NCBI RefSeq assembly: GCF_016464305.1
Contig: NZ_JAEIOJ010000001.1
Location: 704,685-768,684, forward strand
Direction: 5' to 3'
DNA from: Umezawaea beigongshangensis
Lineage (GTDB): Bacteria; Actinomycetota; Actinomycetes; Mycobacteriales; Pseudonocardiaceae
Length of the DNA: 64,000 bases
Of this stretch, positions 54,695 to 62,349 are shown in pieces. The stretch's first letter is position 1. Each line of letters opens with the position of its first letter. The notes beneath the pieces were generated by a model that saw only the letters and a list, made by a program, of their open reading frames with translations, searched no databases and was not told the DNA's origin. Made by a program: the position numbers and the translations under genes.

Positions 54695-56068
54695 TCAGCA
54701 CTCGATGACGTTCACGGCCAGGCCGCCGCGCGCCGTCTCCTTGTACTTCACCTTCATGTCCTTGCCGGTCTCGCGCATCGTCTTGATGACCTTGTCCAGG
54801 GACACGAAGTGCGAACCGTCGCCGCGCAGCGCCATGCGGGCCGCCGTGATCGCCTTGATCGACGCCAGGGCGTTGCGCTCGATGCACGGGATCTGCACCA
54901 GGCCGCCGATCGGGTCGCAGGTCAGGCCCAGGTTGTGCTCCATCGCGATCTCGGCGGCGTTCTCCACCTGCTCCGGCGTGCCGCCCATGACCTCGGCCAG
55001 GCCGCCCGCCGCCATGCTGCACGCCGAGCCCACCTCGCCCTGGCAGCCCACCTCGGCGCCGGAGATCGACGCGTTCTCCTTGAACAGCACGCCGATCGCG
55101 CCCGCCGTGAGGAGGAACCGCACGACGCCGTCGTCCGACGCGCCCGGCACGAACCTCGTGTAGTAGTGCAGGACCGCCGGGACGATGCCCGCCGCGCCGT
55201 TGGTGGGAGCCGTCACGACCCGGCCGCCCGCGGCGTTCTCCTCGTTCACCGCCAGGGCGAACAGGGTCACCCAGTCCATCACGCGCAGCGGGTCGGTGGC
55301 GTAGTGCTCACCCGCCAGCCCGGCGCGCATCTCGGCGGCACGGCGGCGCACCTTCAGGCCGCCGGGCAGGACGCCCTGCTCGGTGCAGCCGCGCTCCACG
55401 CAGTCCTGCATGACCCGCCAGACGTGCAGCAGGCCCGAGCGGATCTCCTGCTCCGAGCGCCACGCGCTCTCGTTGGCGAGCATCAGGCCGCTGATCGGCA
55501 GGCCCGTCTCGCGGGTGCGGGCGAGGAGCTCGTCACCGGTGCGGAACGGGTGCGCGAGCGGGGTCGAGTCCGGCTTGATGCGGTCCGACCCGCTGGCGTT
55601 CTCGTCCACGACGAAACCACCGCCCACCGAGTAGTACACGGCGTGGTCGAGCTGCTCGTCCGACGGGGAGAACGCGGCGAAGCTCATGCCGTTGGGGTGC
55701 AGCGGCAGGGACTTGCGCCGGTGCATCACGAGGTGCCGGTCGGCGTCGAACACGATCTCGTGCGTGCCGCCCAGCCGCAGCCTGCGACCGGCCCTGATCT
55801 GCTCGACGCGGTCCGCGCAGGCCACCGGGTCGACCAGCTCGGGCAGCTCGCCCTCCAGCCCGAGCAGCACGGCCTTGGGGCTGCCGTGCCCGTGTCCGGT
55901 CGCGCCCAGCGAGCCGAACAGCTCGACGTGCACGCGGGCCGCGGAGTCGAGCAGCCCGCGCTCGCGGAGCCGGTCGACGAACATGGCCGCGGCGCGCATG
56001 GGACCGACGGTGTGCGAACTGGACGGTCCGATGCCGACGGAGAACAGGTCGAAGACGCTGATCGCCAC
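54695..56068 (-). CDS. sdaA: L-serine ammonia-lyase, iron-sulfur type
   Basis: 457 residues, single chain (beta and alpha parts fused). N-terminal [17 protein letters not shown]-terminal catalytic part with [36 protein letters not shown], three Cys for the oxygen-sensitive [4Fe-4S] cluster. Converts serine to pyruvate and ammonia. Start GTG 56068, 7 bp after gcvH, so co-transcribed under the glycine riboswitch: glycine is cleaved or made into serine, then drained to pyruvate. Confidence 0.96.
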   Translation of the reverse strand: MAISVFDLFSVGIGPSSSHTVGPMRAAAMFVDRLRERGLLDSAARVHVELFGSLGATGHGHGSPKAVLLGLEGELPELVDPVACADRVEQIRAGRRLRLGGTHEIVFDADRHLVMHRRKSLPLHPNGMSFAAFSPSDEQLDHAVYYSVGGGFVVDENASGSDRIKPDSTPLAHPFRTGDELLARTRETGLPISGLMLANESAWRSEQEIRSGLLHVWRVMQDCVERGCTEQGVLPGGLKVRRRAAEMRAGLAGEHYATDPLRVMDWVTLFALAVNEENAAGGRVVTAPTNGAAGIVPAVLHYYTRFVPGASDDGVVRFLLTAGAIGVLFKENASISGAEVGCQGEVGSACSMAAGGLAEVMGGTPEQVENAAEIAMEHNLGLTCDPIGGLVQIPCIERNALASIKAITAARMALRGDGSHFVSLDKVIKTMRETGKDMKVKYKETARGGLAVNVIEC

Positions 56069-56075
56069 GACGTCC

Positions 56076-56456
56076 TCAGTCCGTGATCAGTTCCGCGTAC
56101 TTGGCGGCGGTCAGCAGCCCGTCCGCGTTCTGCACGGCGACCTTGAACAGCCACCCCGCGGCGTACGGGTCGGTGTTGACGAGGGCCGGGTCGTCGGCGG
56201 CGGCCTGGTTGACCTCGACGACCTCGCCGCTGACCGGCGCGTACAGGTCGCTCACCGACTTGGTCGACTCCAGCTCGCCGCACACCTGGCCGGAGGTCAC
56301 CCGCTCGCCCACCTCGGGCAGCTGCACGAAGACGATGTCGCCCAGGGACTCGGCGGCGTAGGCGGTGATGCCGACGGAGACCGGCTCCTGCGTGCCCGGC
56401 GTCCAGTCGACCCACTCGTGTTCCGGGGTGTAGAGGAGGTTCTCGGGAAGGTCCAC
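56076..56456 (-). CDS. gcvH: Glycine cleavage system H protein
   Basis: 126 residues; GTG 56456 with TGGAG upstream (in-frame sequence continues back into the riboswitch but is non-coding). Lipoyl-carrier fold with TPEHEWVDW, lipoylated Lys 66 in [12 protein letters not shown] and [13 protein letters not shown]. Carries the aminomethyl group between the glycine cleavage enzymes. gcvP and gcvT are not in this window. First gene of the riboswitch-controlled gcvH-sdaA operon. Confidence 0.96.
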   Translation of the reverse strand: MDLPENLLYTPEHEWVDWTPGTQEPVSVGITAYAAESLGDIVFVQLPEVGERVTSGQVCGELESTKSVSDLYAPVSGEVVEVNQAAADDPALVNTDPYAAGWLFKVAVQNADGLLTAAKYAELITD

Positions 56457-56504
56457 GGCAGCACTCCACGGGGGTCTGGGCCGGCACGCGCCGACCGCTC
56501 GGTG

Positions 56505-56684
56505 GGACTCCCCCTCTGTCCTGGGACCTGAGAGCTTCACCGCGCGAACGCGGCTTGCACCGTGGGTGCACGCGTGGAGCGCGCTTTCCAGAGTCGCCTC
56601 GCCCGAGCGGTTCCTGCTGCCTGAGAGTGTGCGGGGTACTTGCTCCTTCGGCGCCCTGGAAACGCCCAGGGTCTCTCCCGCTCG
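56505..56684 (-). promoter_or_regulatory. Tandem glycine riboswitch
   Basis: On the minus strand two similar aptamers: the first about 56684-56605 (GGGAGAGACC, then GCCGAAGGAGCAA, then ACTCTCAGGCA), the second about 56603-56505 (GACTCTGGAAAG, GGTGCAAGCC, AGCTCTCAGGTCCC, ending ACAGAGGGGGA). These are the hallmark segments of the gcvT element. It lies directly before gcvH. Aptamer limits are approximate. Expected to switch on the glycine-disposal operon when glycine is bound. Confidence 0.92.
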
Positions 56685-56941
56685 GGTTGTGGCGTCGCAC
56701 GCGACGCCTCGGCCGGTCTTCAGTTGGGCGAACGAGGTGAAAGCTATGTGCCGCTCCCACCCCTGTCAACGCGGTGCGCGACGGCGCGGCCCGGACGCGC
56801 GTGATCCGCGTCTCCCGCTGTTCGGGCAGCACTACGCGACCGGGGTCCCCTAGTGGCGTCCGCACGATGACACCGGGTCCGCGATGGCGCACCTTGGTGA
56901 TCAGTACCACCGCTGACCTCGCAGTTCGTAAGGAGCCGACC

Positions 56942-58054
56942 GTGCGGATCGCCGTACCCCGCGAGATCAAGAACCACGAGTACCGCGTCGCGCTCACGCC
57001 CGCCGGCGCTCACGAACTGACGAGTCGCGGCCACCAGGTGTTCGTCGAGGCCGGGGCCGGTGTCGGCTCGGCGGTCACCGACGACGAGTACACCGCGGCC
57101 GGGGCCAAGGTGCTGCCCTCGGCCGACGACGTGTGGGCCGAGGGCGAACTGGTCCTCAAGGTGAAGGAGCCCGTCGCCGAGGAGTACCCGCGACTGCGCT
57201 CCGGGCAGGTGCTGTTCACCTACCTGCACCTCGCCGCCGACACGCCCCTGACCAGCGCGCTGGTGTCCGCGGGCACCACGGCCATCGCCTACGAGACGGT
57301 GCAGACCGCGAACGGCGCGCTGCCGCTGCTCGCGCCGATGTCCGAGGTGGCCGGCCGGCTCGCCCCGCAGGTCGGCGCGTTCGCCCTGATGAAGCCCTCC
57401 GGCGGGCGCGGTGTGCTGCCCGGCGGCGTGCCCGGCGTGCACCCGGCGCGGGTCGTCGTGATCGGCGGCGGTGTCGCGGGGATGAACGCGGCCACCATGG
57501 CGCTCGGCACGGGCGCCGACGTGGAGATCCTCGACACCAACGTCGACCGGCTGCGTCAGCTCGACGCCCAGTTCGGCGGCCGGCTGCGCACGCTCGCCTC
57601 CAGCCGCTTCGCCGTCGAGCAGGCCGTGCGCGAGGCCGACCTCGTCATCGGCGCGGTGCTGGTGCCCGGCGCGAAGGCCCCGAAGCTCGTCAGCAACGAA
57701 CTGGTGGCGCAGATGAAGCCGGGCGCCGTGCTCGTCGACATCGCGATCGACCAGGGCGGCTGCTTCGCGGACTCCCGCCCCACGACGCACGACGACCCGA
57801 CCTACCGGGTCCACGACGCGGTGTTCTACTGCGTGGCCAACATGCCGGGCGCCGTGCCGCGCACGTCGACCTACGCGCTGACCAACGTGACGCTGCCCCA
57901 CGCGGTGGCGCTGGCCGACCGGGGCTGGGAGGCGGCGCTGCGGGCCGACCGCGCGCTCGCGCTGGGCCTGAACACCCACGACGGCCAGCTGACGAACCTG
58001 CCCGTCGCCGAGGCGACCGGCCTGGCGCACACGCCGCTGGAGCAGGTGCTCTGA
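56942..58054 (+). CDS. ald: Alanine dehydrogenase
   Basis: 370 residues; GTG 56942 with AAGGAG SD. N-terminal VPREIKNHEYRVALTPAG, substrate residues Lys 75 (VKEP) and His 96 (YLHLAAD), NAD-binding GGGVAGMNAA and CVANMPGAVPRTST. Reversible oxidative deamination of L-alanine to pyruvate with NAD. Divergent from gcvH-sdaA across the riboswitch, so three genes around pyruvate/amino-acid balance lie together. Its stop is only 2 bp from the convergent TetR stop. Confidence 0.96.
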   Translation: MRIAVPREIKNHEYRVALTPAGAHELTSRGHQVFVEAGAGVGSAVTDDEYTAAGAKVLPSADDVWAEGELVLKVKEPVAEEYPRLRSGQVLFTYLHLAADTPLTSALVSAGTTAIAYETVQTANGALPLLAPMSEVAGRLAPQVGAFALMKPSGGRGVLPGGVPGVHPARVVVIGGGVAGMNAATMALGTGADVEILDTNVDRLRQLDAQFGGRLRTLASSRFAVEQAVREADLVIGAVLVPGAKAPKLVSNELVAQMKPGAVLVDIAIDQGGCFADSRPTTHDDPTYRVHDAVFYCVANMPGAVPRTSTYALTNVTLPHAVALADRGWEAALRADRALALGLNTHDGQLTNLPVAEATGLAHTPLEQVL

Positions 58055-58056
58055 GG

Positions 58057-58803
58057 TCAGGGGGTCGCGGCGGGGCCGGGCACGCGCCCGGTCCCGCTGG
58101 CGATCCCGGCCACGACGCACGCCACGCCGTAGTCGAACTGCGTGTCGGTCGACCACAGGGTCGCGTCGCGCAGCTGGTCGGCGAAGTGCGGGAAGGACTC
58201 CTCCACCAGGCCCACGACGCGCGGCACCCACTCCTGCTTCAGCTCCTGCGCGTGGGTCTCCAGCACGGCGACGCGCTCGAACCACTTCAGCTCGGCGACG
58301 ACGAACCCGACGGCGTAGCTGGTCAGGGTGCTGGCCGCGCGGCCGGCCTCGGCGACCGACATGCCGTCGGCGCGCAGCGCGGCGAGCAGGGACTCCGTCA
58401 GCGCGAGCGCCCTCGGCCCGATGTTGGGGTACCGGCCCTGGAGCGCGGCCAGCCAGGGGTGCCGCCGGAACAGCGCACGCGTCCCGGCCAGCAGCGCGGG
58501 CACCGTTTCCCGCCACGGCACGCCGGCCGGCACGGGGGCCACCTCGCCGTGGACGGCGTCGAGCGCCAGCTCCAGCAGCGCGTCCTTCGTCGGCACGTGC
58601 CAGTACAGCGACATCGGGGCCACGCCGAGCTGCGCGGCGAGCTTGCGCATCGACAGCGCGCCCAGGCCGTGACCGTCGAGGACCTCGACGGCGGCGCTCA
58701 CCACGAGGTCGCGGCTGAGCCCGGCCGGCTGGTTCCCCGCGCCCGACCGCGGCGGGGCGAGCCACACGCTGCGCAGCAGGGGGTCGTGCCGTGCCTCGGC
58801 CAC
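58057..58803 (-). CDS. TetR-family regulator (TetR_C type)
   Basis: 248 residues; GTG 58803 with GGAGG six bases before. N-terminal helix-turn-helix at about 30-75 (VVSAAVEVLDGHGLGALSMRKLAAQLGVAPMSLYWHVPTKDALLEL split), preceded by a 28-residue tail, then the tetracycline-repressor-type C-terminal domain. Such regulators often control a drug exporter, but no obvious partner lies adjacent. Ligand unknown. Confidence 0.92.
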   Translation of the reverse strand: MAEARHDPLLRSVWLAPPRSGAGNQPAGLSRDLVVSAAVEVLDGHGLGALSMRKLAAQLGVAPMSLYWHVPTKDALLELALDAVHGEVAPVPAGVPWRETVPALLAGTRALFRRHPWLAALQGRYPNIGPRALALTESLLAALRADGMSVAEAGRAASTLTSYAVGFVVAELKWFERVAVLETHAQELKQEWVPRVVGLVEESFPHFADQLRDATLWSTDTQFDYGVACVVAGIASGTGRVPGPAATP

Positions 58804-59166
58804 ACCGCCTCCGGATCAGCGTGCCAGGAGACGGTCCTGGGGGGTTGCGGAAGATGTAGAAGGGCGACCCGCTCAACCAGCCTGGGGGTCACTGGGAGCG
58901 GGCCGCCACCACAAGCTTAGACAACATCGGCCCCGGATGCCCACAGGGCCCGCCGATTGGGACCGGAAAATTCTGTGCGCATCAGACCACTCCTCGTGTT
59001 CGAGCCTCAGGCGAACGAGTGAATTCCGCACCCGACCGGTACGCCGGGGAGGCCCGGTGGCCGATGACTCCTGTGCAAGTGGCGTCCCCGAGCAGCGAAA
59101 AGATCATCGGTGGTGGATGGACAGCCGCGTGCCGCGCCGCGGACACGCAGGAGGAACGGAGATCAC
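58804..59166. other. 363-bp intergenic region
   Basis: Upstream of both the TetR gene (minus) and the small gene at 59167 (plus). It presumably contains both promoters. No coding frame with SD or motif and no strong hairpin was seen. Confidence 0.5.
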
Positions 59167-59376
59167 ATGGCTGAACCACAGGGCTGGATCGACTGCCACG
59201 ACCCGTTCGGCAGGGACCGGTCGATGACGGTTCTGGTGGAGCAGGACCGCGTTCTGCTGGTGTCCCCGCCCGGTCAGGCGGCGGTGATGTCGCCCACCCA
59301 GACCCGGCGGCTGCACAGCCTGCTGGACCGGGCGGCGGCGAACTCCGGGCAGGACCAGCGACCGGCGACGACGTGA
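59167..59376 (+). CDS. Small hypothetical protein, 69 aa
   Basis: ATG 59167 with AGGAGGAACGGAG just upstream. Sequence with CHDPFGRDRSMTVLVEQDRVLLVSPPGQAAVMSP looks like a small beta-rich domain with an active codon bias. No signal peptide. Coupled to the next gene by a GTGA overlap. No family recognised; similar pairs are common in Pseudonocardiaceae, as far as I recall. Confidence 0.72.
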   Translation: MAEPQGWIDCHDPFGRDRSMTVLVEQDRVLLVSPPGQAAVMSPTQTRRLHSLLDRAAANSGQDQRPATT

Positions 59377-59942
59377 CGACCGTGGACGAGACCCTGCGCA
59401 ACGCCGTGCTGGAGCGGCTCACCGACCTCGACGAAGCCGCGGAGAAGGGCGAGGCGGCGACACTCGTCCCGCTGGCCCGCGCGGAGATCCACCGGCTCGC
59501 CGACGGCTGGCGCCTGCTGCTCACCGTGCACCAGCCCGACGACGACGGCCGGTGCAGGGCGTGCCCCGGCTGGCTGCGCCGCAGGCGCTGGCCCTGCCAG
59601 GTGTGGGGCATGGCCCACCAGCACCTCGTCGGCGACGGCACCCCGCACCGCGAGCGCCGCCGTCCGCTGCGCGACGCCCTGCGCAGGGACCGGTCGCCCG
59701 CCGGGGAGGTCGTGCCGGAACTCGTCGCCCCGCCGGAGGTCCCCGTCGTGCCGGACGAGGTCGACACACCCCCGCTGGGCACGCCGGTGATCGCCGCCCC
59801 CGAGGTCGAACCGCCCCCCGACGTCCCGGAGGAGTCCCCCGCCGAGGTCACCGTGGAGATCCCCGTCGTGCCCGCCGAGCAGGCGGCGGGAGCGCACCGG
59901 GCGCCGGTGCGGAGCCGTCCCCGTCACGCACTGCCGGACTGA
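59373..59942 (+). CDS. Hypothetical protein with Cys/His motif and proline-rich tail
   Basis: 189 residues; GTG 59373. Residues 1-85 are helical and carry CRACPGW, then RRRRWPCQVWGMAHQHL: two Cys in CxxC plus a third Cys and His that could bind zinc. Residues 105-189 are Pro/Glu/Val-rich and probably disordered. Coupled to the 69-aa gene. Function unknown. Confidence 0.72.
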   Translation: MTTVDETLRNAVLERLTDLDEAAEKGEAATLVPLARAEIHRLADGWRLLLTVHQPDDDGRCRACPGWLRRRRWPCQVWGMAHQHLVGDGTPHRERRRPLRDALRRDRSPAGEVVPELVAPPEVPVVPDEVDTPPLGTPVIAAPEVEPPPDVPEESPAEVTVEIPVVPAEQAAGAHRAPVRSRPRHALPD

Positions 59943-60070
59943 TCGAGTGCGCGGAACGCCGTAGGGCAGGATGGCGTCACGAGGCGATCTCGAACGCGCG
60001 AAGCGGTCCTTCACCCGACGGGCCCGGGCGAGAATCGCCCGGATCACAGCCCGCAACGGGGGAGGGACGC

Positions 60071-61360
60071 GTGCACGACGGCAGTGGCCGCATCGTGGTG
60101 GAGCAGCTGACCAAGCAGTTCGGTCAGATCACCGCGGTGCAGAACCTGAGCTTCACCGTGGAACCGGGATCTGTCACCGGCTTCCTCGGTCCCAACGGCG
60201 CGGGCAAGACGACGACGCTGCGCATGCTGCTCGGCCTGGTGACGCCCACCTCGGGCCGGGGCCTGATCAACGGCACCACGTTCCAGCAGCTCGGCAACCC
60301 CGGCAGGGTCGTGGGCGCGGTGCTGGAGGCGCAGGGCTTCCACCCCAAGCGCACCGCCCGCAACCACCTGCGGGTCTACGCGTCGGCGATCGGCGTCCCG
60401 GACCAGCGGGCGGACCAGGTCCTGGACCTGGTCGGCCTCGGCGCGGCCGGTGACCGCAGGGCCGGCGGCTTCTCGCTGGGCATGAAGCAGCGCCTGGCGC
60501 TCGCGACGGCCCTGCTGGGCGATCCGCAGATCCTGGTGCTCGACGAGCCCGCGAACGGCCTGGACCCGGAGGGCATCGCCTGGCTGCGGACGTTCCTGCA
60601 GTCCTTCGCCCGCAGCGGCCGCACGGTGCTGATCTCCAGTCACCTGCTGGCCGAGGTCGAGCAGACCGTGGACCAGGTGGTGATCGTCAGCCGCGGGCAG
60701 ACGATGTACTACGGCGCGTTGGACCAGCTCCGCAAGTCGCAGCAGAGCCGCGTGCTGGTGCAGCCGTCGGACGGCGCCGCGCTGGTCGCGGCGCTGCGCG
60801 AGGACGGCGTCACGGCCGTGGAGCAGTTGCAGGACGGCAGGCTCGCGGTCACCGGCGTGGACTCCAAGCAGGTCGCGGACGTGGCGCTCAAGGCGAGCGT
60901 GTCGATCTACGGCATCCAGGAGGAGAAGGTCGACCTGGAGCGGCTGTTCTTCCAGCTCACCAGCGGTCAGTACGCGGCACCGGGCGTGCAGCAGTACGGC
61001 CAGCAGCCGCCGCCGCAGCCGTACCAGCAGCAGTACGCGCCACCGCAGCAGACCGGCTACCACGTTCCGCCGCCGCAGCAGAGCGGCTACTACGCTCCGC
61101 CCAGCGGCGGGGTGCCGCAGCCGTACCAGCAGCAGCCGCAGCAGCCGTACCAGCAGCAGCAGCCGCCGCAGCCGTACCAGCAGCCGTCGCCCTACCAGCA
61201 GCACCAGGGCTACCAGCAGCAGCCGTACCAGCAGAGCGGGTACCAGCCGCCGCAGACGCCTCCGGCGGGTCAGGACCCGTACCAGGGGCAGCAGGACCAG
61301 GGCTACCAGCAGCCGGGGCAGGACCAGCGGGGACAGTCGGGACAGGGGGACAACGCGTGA
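60071..61360 (+). CDS. ABC transporter ATP-binding protein with Q/P/Y-rich tail
   Basis: 429 residues; GTG 60071 with GGAGGGAC SD. Complete ATPase in residues 5-230: Walker A GPNGAGKTT, signature FSLGMKQRLALA, Walker B ILVLDEPANGLD, H-loop SSH, resembling BcrA/NatA exporters. After residue 298 comes a 130-residue tail dominated by Gln, Pro, Tyr and Gly (repeats of QPYQQQ, QSGY). This is far longer than family tails and prion-like in composition. Coupled by GTGA to a permease gene. Confidence 0.93.
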   Translation: MHDGSGRIVVEQLTKQFGQITAVQNLSFTVEPGSVTGFLGPNGAGKTTTLRMLLGLVTPTSGRGLINGTTFQQLGNPGRVVGAVLEAQGFHPKRTARNHLRVYASAIGVPDQRADQVLDLVGLGAAGDRRAGGFSLGMKQRLALATALLGDPQILVLDEPANGLDPEGIAWLRTFLQSFARSGRTVLISSHLLAEVEQTVDQVVIVSRGQTMYYGALDQLRKSQQSRVLVQPSDGAALVAALREDGVTAVEQLQDGRLAVTGVDSKQVADVALKASVSIYGIQEEKVDLERLFFQLTSGQYAAPGVQQYGQQPPPQPYQQQYAPPQQTGYHVPPPQQSGYYAPPSGGVPQPYQQQPQQPYQQQQPPQPYQQPSPYQQHQGYQQQPYQQSGYQPPQTPPAGQDPYQGQQDQGYQQPGQDQRGQSGQGDNA

Positions 61361-62232
61361 TCGGCCAGCTGCTGAAGTCGGAGTTCCGCAAGACGACGAC
61401 CACCGGTCTCTGGTGGGGTCTGCTGATCCCGACCGTGCTGCTCGCCCTCGGCTGGGGCCTCGCCACCGGCGCCATCGGCAGCAGCTTCATCGAACTGGTG
61501 AGCCAGTCCGACGTGCAGGACTTCAGCGACCTGCTCGGCGTCTCCCCCGACCAGTGGCAGGTGTCGCTGTTCGGGATCGCCCGCAGCATCAACGTCGCCA
61601 CGATCTTCCCGATGATCTTCGGCGGCCTGGCGATCTCCAACGAGATCAACCGCAGGACGATCACGACGACGTTCCTCACCGCGCCCAACCGCGTGATGTC
61701 GATGACGGCCAAGATGCTCGTCTACATCGCCTGGGGCGCGCTGTACGGCCTCGCGATCGTGGTGTCCGTGGCCATCGGCGTCGTCCTGACCTCGGACTCC
61801 GGCCAGCTCCCCGACGCGGCCGGCTGGTTCGCGCTCGCCGGGGCCGGGGTCCTGTCGTCGATCCTGATGACGATGTTCGGCGTCGGCGTCGGCGCGCTGA
61901 TGGGCAGCGTCGTGGGCACGACCGTGGTGCTGCTCCTCTACATGCTGCTCGTCGAGAACGGGCTCAGCCTGGTGCTCGCCTCGAACGACCTGTCGAGCCT
62001 GATCGGCTTCCTGCCCAACGGGTCGGTGAACGGCATCGCCGGGTCGATCGCCGTCGACCTGTTCGTGGACACCGCGGGTGTCGTGCCGGACGAGCTGCTC
62101 GCCGCGCTGCGCATCGTGGCGGGCGCGGGCGGCGCGTTCGACTGGTACCTGAGCGCGCTGATCTTCCTGGTGTGGACGGCGCTGTTCTTCCTGGGCGGCT
62201 GGGCCGTGACCCAGCGCAAGGACGTCACCTGA
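61357..62232 (+). CDS. ABC-2 type transporter permease
   Basis: 291 residues; GTG 61357 overlaps the ATPase stop. About six membrane helices; N-terminal LKSEFRKTTTTGLWWGLLIPTVLLAL and NRRTITTTFLTAPNRVMSMTAKMLVY are typical of ABC2 exporters. Partner of the ATPase with the Q/P/Y-rich tail. Followed by a strong terminator, so the two genes form the end of a unit. Confidence 0.9.
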   Translation: MIGQLLKSEFRKTTTTGLWWGLLIPTVLLALGWGLATGAIGSSFIELVSQSDVQDFSDLLGVSPDQWQVSLFGIARSINVATIFPMIFGGLAISNEINRRTITTTFLTAPNRVMSMTAKMLVYIAWGALYGLAIVVSVAIGVVLTSDSGQLPDAAGWFALAGAGVLSSILMTMFGVGVGALMGSVVGTTVVLLLYMLLVENGLSLVLASNDLSSLIGFLPNGSVNGIAGSIAVDLFVDTAGVVPDELLAALRIVAGAGGAFDWYLSALIFLVWTALFFLGGWAVTQRKDVT

Positions 62233-62249
62233 TCCGTCTGAACCGCTCT

Positions 62250-62289
62250 CGCGAGGGCCGCCGCCGGACGTCCGGCGGCGGCCCTCGCG
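62250..62289. terminator. 40-nt perfect-palindrome terminator
   Basis: Arms 62250-62269 and 62270-62289 are perfect reverse complements. It begins 17 bp after the permease stop. Confidence 0.9.
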
Positions 62290-62337
62290 TCGTCCGGGGC
62301 GTCGCACGACCGAGCTGAGAACGTCGGTGGTCCGGCG

Positions 62338-62349
62338 TAATTTGAGCTG
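62338..62349 (+). promoter_or_regulatory. Leaderless promoter -10
   Basis: TAATTT at 62338-62343, six bases, then GTG at 62350; no SD. Confidence 0.6.

Noticed and set aside
58937..59227. 96-codon plus-strand frame
   Set aside because: Overlaps the better supported gene at 59167 in another frame, lacks an SD and has shadow-like composition.
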